Of a stretch of 64,000 bases of DNA, positions 49,339-58,835 are shown piece by piece. The notes under the pieces were generated by a model. That model was given only the letters and a program-made list of their open reading frames with translations, made no database searches and had not been told where the DNA came from. The stretch is from contig JAHREC010000030.1 in the NCBI GenBank assembly GCA_020081605.1, positions 496,001-560,000 on the forward strand, given 5' to 3'. The stretch comes from Albifimbria verrucaria. Lineage: Eukaryota; Ascomycota; Sordariomycetes; Hypocreales; Stachybotryaceae. Every line of letters begins with the position of its first letter. The stretch's first letter is position 1. Made by a program: the position numbers and the translations under genes.

Positions 49339-52300
49339 TCAGCGGAAACGACACCTTGTCTGTTCATGAGTGTTACGGTACCATTTGGTAGTAAGTACCT
49401 TGGAACAATTCGTATTGCGGCAGGCATACCCTTTCTTGTCGCGGAACGCACAGCCCTCGCGCATGTGCTTGTTTCGGTTGCTGACGCTAGAAAATGCCTT
49501 GGGGCAGTTGTGGGATAGGCAGCGGAGACGCTCTGGCGACCGCGCTGTGTCGGTGGAAGATAGGTCAGTGGAGACAAGTGATGAGCTTCTAATTGGAGCA
49601 TGTGTGGTTAGCGAGTTTTCCAGCTGCGAAGGGTAAAGACTTTAGAGCCATACATACCCAGGACTTCCAGTAGAGCCGTGGGTCGATTGGCGTCGAGGAC
49701 GTTTCCACGCTGTGGAGGCTTGGCGAGAGAAGACCCGCTTGTAAGACTGGCTAGATGACTCTTTCATCTTGAAGATACGGGCGCTCTGCTGTGTTGAGGC
49801 TGAAGATTGTACGACTGTATTGGCGGAAGGCAATTCAAGCTCTGTTTCCTCATAGTTGATGAGCTTCGTGAACAAGACCTGAATACGATTGTTCTCGCTG
49901 GCTATGCTTGAGCAACAAGAACCCCCGCCTTCCTGACCTTAACTCTGCTATCAGCGATTGCCCTTGGGAGGAAACTCATGATTGGGTACTTACCAGAGAT
50001 GAAGGATAATATGATGGAAAAAGCCACGGAGGCTAATAGAAGAACTACAGTAGGCTTGATATTCGTCAAAAAGTCCTTCCGTGATGAGTCGGGCTCTGCG
50101 AAATGTTCATCCTCCATATTCTCCACACCTGGCGCATCGAGATAAATGAAGTCGCTTAAGTCAATCAGGTCCTCTGAGTCCTGATGCGCTCCACTTGATA
50201 GGCTCAACGCATTGTCCAAGCTAGGAACTCGTCCGTGCTTAACGACTCCATGCAAGGAGCACGTTGAGCGCAATTGCATACTTCCTTCTGTTTACCTTTT
50301 CGATCATATATTGTTCGAAGACGCGAACCTTGACGACTAGGTCTTTGTGGCAGGCGAGCTTCAACTTTGTCAATTGAAACAAGATCCTGTATAAAATCTT
50401 GTATTTTCGAGAGCTCATCTGTATCTGCAAATGTGTGCAGATTGTTAACTTGCCATAGAACGAAGCATACTTCATCAAATACATGCTTATCGTCATCATT
50501 GACAACTGTCCGCCACCTAGAAATGTCGCTAACAAATCTGTACACGATTAGTGGTGAAATATGGATATATGTGAAGTAAACTGACTGTGAATGTATGTCG
50601 CATTCAAACAAAGACGCTTGCATACTCATGGCATCTGCCACAAGCAAACAACAAAGCATTTCGTACAGGTCTTCTGGAGGTCGGTTTCTATATATGCCTT
50701 TGAAGGTTCTAATACCGGTGCTCCATATTTCTTCCAAGCCTGACATCCGTTGAAGAAGTTGAAGGTACTCGCCATCTTGCCTACGTTCATTGCATAGATT
50801 GCGCATTTTGACGAATTGCGCTTCTAAGCGCTGTGTGATACTTTGCCCTGCTTTCCGTCTTGCTGTGTATAACGATGTTTGACGTGCAAAGGGCTGGGTT
50901 TGTTGCAATGTCACTGCTGGAGGATTTTCAACCTCAGTAGCCGGTATGTGCACATTAGGAGACTCAAATTGTGAAGCAGTGTGTTTGAATGGCGGTGATG
51001 ATTCTGTTGGAGATAGCTCTGTTGGCAATGTGTCAACCGAGCCCCATGCCATCAACATCTGAGGGTCAATGTCATTTGAGGCAAAGGTGGGATCCATCGG
51101 TGGGAAACTGATGTCTTCACTCGGGAACTCTACCAATGTTGACAAAGCTTGATCTCTATCGTATTCCTCCTGATCGTTATGTTCTAGATGTTCTGAAAAG
51201 AATTGGAAATCAGGGCTGTCAACTGCCATGGGCGAAATAGCATCTGCTATACTAGACGGAATGCCAAAACTTGACAGTGCCATTGGCGTTGATGTTGATT
51301 GGGCACTGAATTCGGAAAGTACCTGCTGCACTTCTCGAAAGTCACTACTGAAGGCCAATTCGACAGCCTGCGCGTAACTTGACAAGTAAAGAGGGCCGGA
51401 AGCTAACAACAGCCGAGTGATGTCTGGTCTCTGCCATAGCACGGAGCTTGTCAAAGGTGTGATAAGACAGTCGACGCCGAAGCAGGAATGCTCGGCAACA
51501 CGACCTTCAAAGTATGCATTCTCACTGATAAAATTCTGAACGATTTCAAGTCGCCCTAGCCGGATCGCGACATGGAAAGGATCGAATGTGACGTCCGGCA
51601 GCTGGTCAGAGAGTCCTTCTTCTTCGTCTCGGGTGCGTTCGACTAATGCCAGCATATATTGATAAATTTCAAAGTCCTCATTCTCAAGAACTTCAACCAG
51701 CAGAGACGGATTGTACTGCATGCTGATCTCTCCGGAGCGGACGATTGGCTCGCAGAGATTCTGCAGAGCGTGAAGGTCCCCAGATCGAGCGAGCAGAGCA
51801 TACTTCTCGTTCAACGCTTCCATGTACTCCGCATTGATACAGTCGGGTATCAGACCGAGGGCAAAGCAATCTTGGATTTCATCCAAACCCAAGTCCAAGT
51901 TTCTTTGATGAATGTCCCGAATATGATTGGCGCACAGGACTTTACGTTGACGGAAGCCTTCCATGCCGATACCATCGTACAGGTTGCTCTCCAGAAGGAG
52001 GTCAAATATCAAGAGTCCCGCTTCCATTGTCACCTCTGAGTGAGGTCTCTGGCATTGTAGACGATATAGATGCAGCTTGAGAGCTTCGTAGTTCTGCAAC
52101 AAGGTTTCGAAGTCAAGATGCAACGAGGCAGAAGATGGCGCCGTGTCTAGGATGGCTCGGTGTAGAGTCTGTCGAAGCGCCATGCTTGTTATCTCGATAG
52201 TGATTTTCTTCAAGATGCGATCCTTCTCGACGATGAAGGCGAGAGGCGGCAGGTCACGCCGAGGGCCGACTTTGACAAACTTGCCCTCGCCGCTGGATAT

Positions 52301-52348
52301 TGCCCATAGGACGGTTCCACTAGTTGCACGTGTGAGTATCTCAAGCAT
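49339..52348 (-). CDS. Ankyrin-type protein with one membrane segment and two C-terminal C2HC finger-like repeats
   Basis: Minus-strand exons are 52348-50586, 50537-49994, 49937-49658 and 49588-49339. Introns are 50538-50585 (CTAAT branch; 48 nt, so optional), 49938-49993 and 49589-49657 (GTATGT donor, GCTAAC branch, ATTAG acceptor). With one base missing in 50204-50279 the protein is 945 aa. Residues ~180-340 hold ankyrin-like helical pairs (FHVAIRLGRLEIVQNFI, DITRLLLASGPLYLSSYAQAVELAF). Then come an acidic disordered linker, a helical region and one hydrophobic segment near residue 745 (TVVLLLASVAFSIILSFI). The last exon encodes two matching units, each C-x4-C-x12-H-x4-C (cores CPKAFSSVSNRNKH and CSKVLTTKWYRNTH). 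Ankyrin repeats mediate protein binding and the fingers suggest nucleic-acid or protein binding; a membrane segment between them is odd. Function unknown. The last two exon joins rest on splice signals only. Confidence 0.75.
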
Positions 52349-53082
52349 TGCGCAGGAATGAGAATGCGATGGCCTTACTCATTCATTACTTCTATGAATC
52401 CAAAGTATGGACCATCTGCAGTCGGGAAGAGGTCAACATCATGCCGGGTTCTGGTCGGCCGGGCTGTGGTAGTTGGGGGATGTCAATTGGCCGCGACATG
52501 GTGATTCTCTCTAGTTACAGTGGTGAAACGCTCCTTTGGCGCAGAGCTGCGATGGCCAAAAAAACAAAAATAAACAGTGTTGAACAAATGAACCTGTAAT
52601 TTTTCCAAGTTACACGCCTAGTTATTCACACCTTACTAAACGTTGTAATCTGTGAAAGATCCCTCTACCGAGAGTGAATCCCATTCCATGGTGGCTGAGG
52701 CTCCTGGTGGGGCAAGAATTAGGAATCGCAGCAGAACCGGCCAAAGGCGCGTCTTGTGACGAGGCTGGCGAATGCGGTATGCAGGAGGACGGGCTGCGTC
52801 TGACGAATCGCTCGCTCGTATTGAGATTCAATGAAAATACCCCGCGATGCATATATGATCACCTGCTATACGATAGTGCATCGTCGGACATCCGGCGACG
52901 TTGCTAGTGACACTATGTGTAGGCTTCAGGAAACCCCGGTAGCCAAGAACATGAAATAGTTAAAGGTAAACCGGCCCATTCATTTTTCTCAACAGGTGAA
53001 CGCTTTTTGAATTGACCTGGGCTCGTAACACCTCCATCTCGTTGGTGCTCGTACTACTCGGGTCCATCGTATCCCAACTGAG
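52349..53082. other. Intergenic 734 bp
   Basis: Upstream region of the ankyrin/zinc-finger gene and downstream of the F-box gene. It is A/T-rich around 52555-52640. No gene seen. Confidence 0.55.
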
Positions 53083-53720
53083 TCAGCCGATGGTATCGTC
53101 AAGTTCGGCCTCACTCATTCGACAGGTCGGGCATTGCAGCTTGACACCAGCAGAGAACCACACAACCGCAGATTGCCATAATTCACCCTCGTCCTTTCCC
53201 CAACCTTGCGTGTCCATCTTAGCCAATACTGCCAACCAATACGCCTTTCGTGTTGGCCGGTACCTGACGCAGTCAATACAAATGGTGGAGGCCCGGCTTG
53301 GCCGGCCTTGAGAGCTCCTTGGTCGAAACCGATTGAGAATATCTATAGAAAGCGTACAGCGACACATCGGTTGCCCCTGTTCCAACGATTTTCGGTGCCA
53401 GGTAGCGCGATGGGTGACAGGGTTGGGTACTTGTAAATGACATGATTGCGAAATTCTGAGCATGAACTTGCAGGACACGGCGAGCAGAACACCATCAACA
53501 AGATCCGCTTGGTTTATTATATGCATCAATATCTCCAATGGGAGCCTCAGTAATGGACATGACTGAACAGCTTCGTCGCCGAGCACCTATTCTCTTTCAG
53601 TTGTTGCGATGACGTCGCTCAAAGACGGAAGCTCACCTCCAGAGGAACGCGGAGCGGTTTGGTATCAGAGCATCCGATAGTATTTCTGGGTAATTTACGG
53701 TTCCGTAGACTCGGGGACAT
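53083..53720 (-). CDS. F-box protein
   Basis: Two minus-strand exons, 53720-53637 and 53586-53083, give 195 aa without any frame break. The 50-nt intron has donor GTGAGC and acceptor GAATAG. An in-frame TAG directly before codon 29 and the absence of an ATG in the second exon's N-terminus force the use of the upstream exon, which starts with ATG and reads MSPSLRNRKL. An F-box spans about residues 38-75 (CPLLRLPLEILMHIINQ, LLAVSCKFM). The C-terminal half is Cys-containing (ICIDCVRYRPTRKAYW and LQCPTCRMSE), as in many short fungal F-box proteins that keep a CxxC...CxxC patch. F-box proteins normally link substrates to Skp1-Cullin ubiquitin ligases; the substrate is unknown. Confidence 0.78.
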
Positions 53721-54172
53721 GGCGTCAACTTATTTCACTTCGCCATTGATCATGACAAGACTAAGATGTCTTCTTTCAAATGGTAGGTTTGCCTCATACT
53801 TAGGTAAATTAGGCTGCATACCCTAGAGAGCCACGTCTATGCCTATCAGCAGAACAACTGTCAAGTAAATTTCAACTAATAGCATATCGAGACGTAAAAA
53901 ACACTATAGCTTAGAGAATTCATCGTATATGCTGATTTATGCCCTGAAAGGACTGTGTGGAGCCTTGAAAACGTATTCGCTACTCCTAAAATCGTGGACT
54001 TCCAAGTTCCTCTGTTCAAATAGAACAACCAAGACAGTAAAGGGCCAACTATATGTGCGAGCCCAGCATATTCCCGGAACATATCCAGAATAATCGCATT
54101 ACCTTGAGCACTCTTCATCCCTTAGAACCTCTACGGTATTGTTCACCCTATCATCAAACCTCTGAGCTCAAA
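53721..54172. other. Intergenic 452 bp, AT-leaning
   Basis: Upstream of the F-box gene and downstream of the P450 gene, both on the minus strand. I see no further feature. Confidence 0.55.
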
Positions 54173-56196
54173 TCACTCTAGCTTGGCATCAGGGGTCCTA
54201 ATCTTCACTCGCATCATCATCGAATCAACTGGCTTAGCCGTCATCTGACGAGTCTATGGCGTTATATAATATTAGATCGGAATGTAACAGAGGGTGGCTT
54301 TAGGGATCTATGCTGGGTTTAGGGTTGGACTCACAGTGTACATCTCCGAATCGACTTTGAATCGACCGTTTGCGTCGAGGACCGGCCGGCCAGACTCGTC
54401 CAGGCTCAGGGCACCAAGCCCAACCTATTATATGTTATGTGAGCTTACAACGAAACCCGCAAAAGCCATTAAATGCAGAGGTTGAGTATCCCACCTTGGA
54501 AAAGTCATAACGACGCGCAACAAGTGCAATCACCACACGCGCCTCAATATTTGCCAGTTCCTGCCCGATGCAGTTTCGAGGACCTCTTTCAAATGGACGC
54601 CATGCAGAAGCTGGAATCGCTTCGGCTGCACCGTGCAACCAGCGCTCAGGCACAAACTCATTGGCTGTTTCTCCATAGATTTGAGGATCGCGATGAATCG
54701 AAGCAACACAGTTGAAGACGCTGACTCCTGCCATAGAGTACTTGCCACTGGACGTTTCAACTTCCAGGGCAGTTCCTGGCAGCAAAGATCGGGCTGTGCC
54801 GGCGGGTGGCCATAGTCTAAGAGTCTCCTTGATGACGGCAGAGGTATAGGGCATACGACTTAACAGGTCCTGACCACCAGGTGCAAGGAGTTTGTTGCGT
54901 ACGACGGAAGGGCTGGGATCTACAAGTAATTATTAGATAGCTTTCTTACGGTGTGAAACCCTCAAAGTAAAGGCCATAAGCTGGACAAAAGATTATGTGT
55001 TACTCACCTGGGCCGAATAGCTCATCTAGTTCTTCGCGCAGTGCTTTTAAAGCAGAAGGCAGCCGGGACAACTCATAGAACGCCCATGCAAGCAAAATAC
55101 TAGTTGTGTCGTGGCCCGCAAGCAAGAATGTGGTCAGCTGATCGCATATCTCATCCACATTAGTTGCACTCAGAGTGTCAGTGTCAGTTGGTAGAGATAA
55201 TGCAAGGACACTCCGGGAGTTTGTCGTTTCGTTTAGCCGGTTTTCGAAGGCGTTGCGAACAATAGATCGCAGAGTCTTCCTAACTTGACTTGAGAGCCTT
55301 TGACGTTTCCATGTGGTAAGTGGTGTAAGGAACCAGGGAAGATCCATTGCGTCCTTGGTATATGTCTCGAAAAGCTCCTGGTACGTGGATATGAACGGGT
55401 CTTGCTGACCCAACTTCTGAGCATCAAAGTTGGTACCCATTACTACATTGGTGATTATGTCAAATGTCACATTTCCGGTCAAGCGGACAAGAGGGAAGGT
55501 CTGTCCATTGTCTGCGAAGTCATCTAGATAGTCGAGAAATATCCGAGACTTATCGAGTATGCATGGTAAAAAGGTAAGGAGATGCTGGGGTGCAAACCCA
55601 GGGTTGAAACGTTTGCGAAGCTGCCTCCACTTTTCATCCTATAATACGGCGAGCAAGCGTTAGCCAGATCAATGGATCACCAAGTAAGACAGAGTGGCAT
55701 AACTGCATACATTCACACTGATTAAAGAGTTCTGACCTATAACATGAACCAATTGGTCGTAGCCTGGGGTATTCTTTGGCATGCCATAAGGAAAGTTCTT
55801 GGATATTTTGGAGACCTGCTCGGCGACGTCATGGTTTGTGACGACGAGCATCGGTTTACTGAGGGGCCTGAGATCAAGAAACATGAGAGGTGGGTTGCCG
55901 AGGGCCTCATTAATTGCGGCGAATGCGAGCTCTAGTGATTGATTAGCCGCGTGTCATAGTTCTTACTTCACGCAAAACAAAGCCATTGGGACTGCGAATA
56001 AAATGTGATGCCTACCTGGATGGGCCATTGGCTTTCCCGCTTTGATAAAGTCACCTACTACCTTCATATGCCCCCAGAGAAGGGACGAGGGCATTTGTGG
56101 AAAATAGGCATATTGCTTGAATCTCTTGTAGCGGAGCCAACTGTACAAGGCCGGCGCAAAGAGAGCGACCGTGATGATGGCCACCTGAAGAAACAT
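54173..56196 (-). CDS. Cytochrome P450 monooxygenase
   Basis: Six minus-strand exons (56196-56016, 55931-55711, 55638-55008, 54919-54495, 54424-54335, 54253-54173) give an unbroken 542-aa protein; all five introns have GT-AG ends. An N-terminal membrane anchor (IITVALFAPALYSWL, residues 7-21) would hold it on the ER. P450 hallmarks are all present: helix I AGHDTTS (the acid/Thr pair for oxygen activation), the ExxR motif in KETLRLWPP, a PERW motif in EFVPERWLHG, and the heme-binding loop FERGPRNCIGQELA with the axial Cys thiolate. The C-terminus ends in KPVDSMMMRVK, seen in many fungal class E P450s. It should hydroxylate or oxidise a lipophilic substrate with electrons from a P450 reductase. 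No synthase, dehydrogenase or transporter lies nearby, so no secondary-metabolite cluster is suggested. It diverges from the primase gene. Confidence 0.96.
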
Positions 56197-56960
56197 GGTA
56201 GAGCGCAGAAGAACTGTATTGGTCTATGTGAGAGGCAAATGGCGAGCGATTAGAATGACAAAAAGAGAAGCCTGCGAGATTGAGCATATGATGGAGTGTG
56301 AACACGAGAGGGACGGGCCGCGTAAAACAGAGAAGACGAGGGTCGAGACACACATATTGGTTAGTTGAGGGCTGCTGTTACATCAAGGAGCCCTAAACTG
56401 CATATGCATACTGTCCCGGGCCAATATTGCCACATCATGCTCAATCAGAGGTTTGTTGGAACCAGCAGTCCAACCAGGGTATCTAAAACATGGAAGCGAA
56501 GAAGGCTCCAAGGAAGGTTCTGAGCGGTCTCGATCACAAACTGTGCGATTATGCATGTTTCATAGTTCTCGCGAAGAGTCATGATCGGTCAATGACGCGA
56601 CAAATTACAGCTGTTGGAGATACCCGATTGAGAGTTCGTCAACAGCGCGGAAACATATATGATACATAATAGTGAAGATTCTGTGTTACATGTGTGTAAG
56701 TACAAGATTGATTCGTGTTTAGTATGTCATCGGCCTGGAAGCAATTCACTGAGATCTAAATGGTGCTGCGACCCTAAATTAACTGCATTTTTGTTAGGAG
56801 TAACATGCTAAGTTGAGAGAACAACTAGATTTACTCCAATAAACCCACGTAATTCAGTGTTCAGGAATACCTAGAATGTCCTATAAACCGTGACATACCT
56901 TTAAGGTAAGCAAGGTAAGCTTCCTACGCCTTCATGTGGTCGAGGTTCGCGTAACTATTC

Positions 56961-56982
56961 TTAGTGGAGTTTTAGTGGAGTT
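56961..56982. repeat. Tandem duplicate 11-mer
   Basis: TTAGTGGAGTT occurs twice without a spacer, about 205 bp upstream of the primase ATG. Confidence 0.85.
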
Positions 56983-57062
56983 GAGCACTAAAGGACAGCT
57001 TCTGCCCTGCCTTAGTCAGCGATCTGGGCTCCACCCTAGAATTAATTAAGCCCCGCGTCGCA

Positions 57063-57068
57063 ACGCGT
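57063..57068 (+). promoter_or_regulatory. MCB box (ACGCGT) in the primase promoter
   Basis: A perfect MluI cell-cycle box lies 117 bp upstream of the primase start and is followed by a CGCGTC half-like site at about 57074-57079. In yeasts MBF binds this sequence to drive G1/S transcription of DNA replication genes, including primase. The function here is inferred from position and gene identity. Confidence 0.6.
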
Positions 57069-57184
57069 AAAGTCGCGTCTCCCAGCAAAAGCCCTTTCGA
57101 GTCTCGTGTGTGCACGCATCGTCACAACGCTCCCAACAGCAACCAAATTTGTTCCTGAAGCATTCACCACCACTTTTCACCAAG

Positions 57185-58835
57185 ATGCTGCGCCAAGACT
57201 ATAATCGAATAGACCCCAAGCGGCGCAATGTCGTCGATCATCGCAAGAAGCACTTTGCTACACCCCAATACCAAGACGCGCGATACCCTCATCGTCTCAA
57301 CTTCTATACCGACCCCCTACGGCAGACATCACGCTCGAACAGTTTGAGCAATGGGCCATCGACCGATTGCGAGGTTTGTTATAAATTATATACGGCACAA
57401 TGAATATATTGCTAACCGGTGTAGTGCTCGCTGAGCTGGAAGCCTGCTCGTTCCGAAACAAAACGCCTGCCGAGACTGCGGCCCATATGAAGCCTATTCT
57501 TGACAAGCATCTCCCGCTAGACTCCAACAGTTCCAGTTCGACCAAGTTATTTGAGCAGAGGCAAAAGGACCACTTCAGTCACTTCATTCTCAGGCTGGCT
57601 TTTCGTCGACCGAGGACCTCCGCCGTCGATTCACCCGTGTCGAGACGATGCTCTTTCGCCTACGTTGCAACAATGACGACGCTAGCGAGCGCTCCGACTT
57701 CGTATCAAGCCTAAAGCTGGAGTGGCTAGATCCAGTTCCCGAGGAAGACAAAATCAAGTACGCGTCTGAGCTGGCTGCAATGACTACTGGAAAGAAGAAT
57801 GTGGAAGACGACTCTTGGTTCAAGGTAGACTGGGAGCGTGTGCCAGACCTTGTTGAGGGCCGCCGTGTCTTCATGAAGGCAGGAAAGGCCTACGTTCCTG
57901 GACGTGAGCAGCTGAGTATGATCGTGGGAGAGTTCTCCTCGCGTCTGGAGAGACAACTTGAGGTAAGCATGCCCGTTTGAGTCAGGACCACCAACTCTAA
58001 CTCTACCACACAGCTCACAGCCCGCGCTCTGCCGCGACTGGATGAGGATGACCGCCTGACGCCCATTCTTAACCATTTATCCAAGAACTTCATTACTCCG
58101 GACGCCTCCTATATGTCCAACACATCTGCCCCGCCCGGCGCCCAGATCACAGCGGCTAACATTGACAACCTATCACAACACTTCCCCGCATGTATGTCAC
58201 ACTTGCACCGCTCGCTGCGCCGCGATGCACACCTCAAACATTATGGACGGTTGCAGTACAGCTTGTTCCTCAAAGGCATTGGGCTCAACCTGGAGGAGTG
58301 TCTGGTGTTCTGGCGAACTTCGTTCAGCAAAATCACCGATGATACGTTCAACAAGGAGTATAGATACAATATCCGCCACGTGTACGGCGACGTGGGTGGT
58401 GATTCGAACCGTAGAGGAGGTGGTTACAGCCCATTCAGCTGTCAGAAGATCCTTACGGAACACCCACCTGGACCTGGCGAAGCGCACGGATGCCCGTATC
58501 GGCACTTTAACTTGGAGAACCTGACAACTCTCATGCAAGGTATGGGTGTCTCGGACAAGTCCGTGATGCAGGGTGTGAAGGAGGACAAGGAGGGTCAGAG
58601 ATATCACATGGCCTGCAACCGGTAAGTTGATACCTCACTTGTAGTATCCAGCAAGCCACTAACGAAACTCAGGGTCTTTGAACACCTTCACCAGAAAGAA
58701 ATTAAGAAGGCTAAGGAAGACGGCATAATGACGAGCGCACAGCTAGAAACCATCGTTCACCCTAATGAGTACTTTAAGCGAAGTTACGTTTTGAAGAACC
58801 TGGGCAAGGACAACGATGTAAAGATGGAGGGGTGA
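57185..58835 (+). CDS. PRI2: DNA primase large subunit (PriL), frame broken twice
   Basis: Exons are 57185-57373, 57425-57962, 58014-58621 and 58673-58835, with three 51-nt introns. With two bases restored the protein is 499 aa. Frame breaks sit at CCCCC (57313-57317) and TTTT (57600-57603), each one base short. The N-terminus (MLRQDYNRIDPKRRNV, then YPHRLNFYTDP) is typical of fungal PriL, so I start at 57185 rather than at the in-frame ATG at 57110. The four cysteines expected to hold the [4Fe-4S] cluster are visible: FPACM, YSPFSCQ, HGCPYRHF and HMACNRVFE. The conserved RLQYSLFLKGIGLNLEE and YRYNIRHVYG blocks are present. PriL with the small catalytic subunit PriS synthesises RNA primers within DNA polymerase alpha-primase in the nucleus, and the Fe-S domain aids initiation. 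It is essential and normally single-copy, so the frame breaks are probably not biological. Confidence 0.97.

Larger units (their letters stand above)
56197..57184. other. Divergent promoter region of the P450 and primase genes
   Basis: A 988-bp AT-rich stretch separates the two starts. It carries two tandem copies of an 11-mer at 56961-56982 and an ACGCGT box at 57063-57068. Confidence 0.6.

Noticed and set aside
49624..49657. 34-nt intron in the ankyrin/finger gene using the CGCAG acceptor
   Set aside because: Too short for a fungal intron and leaves the wrong phase; the ATTAG acceptor at 49589 with a GCTAAC branch gives 69 nt and the correct frame.
53083..53586. F-box gene as a single exon starting at 53586
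   Set aside because: The first codon there is GTG preceded directly by an in-frame TAG; an acceptor at that point and an upstream ATG exon solve it.
54173..56196. P450 as part of a biosynthetic gene cluster
   Set aside because: The neighbours are an F-box gene, an ankyrin/finger gene and primase; no polyketide, peptide or terpene synthase, transporter or pathway regulator in the window.
57110..57184. Upstream in-frame ATG of the primase gene as start
   Set aside because: The 25 extra residues are Gln/Ser/His-rich and unlike the family, whose N-terminus matches MLRQDYNRIDPKRRNV at 57185.
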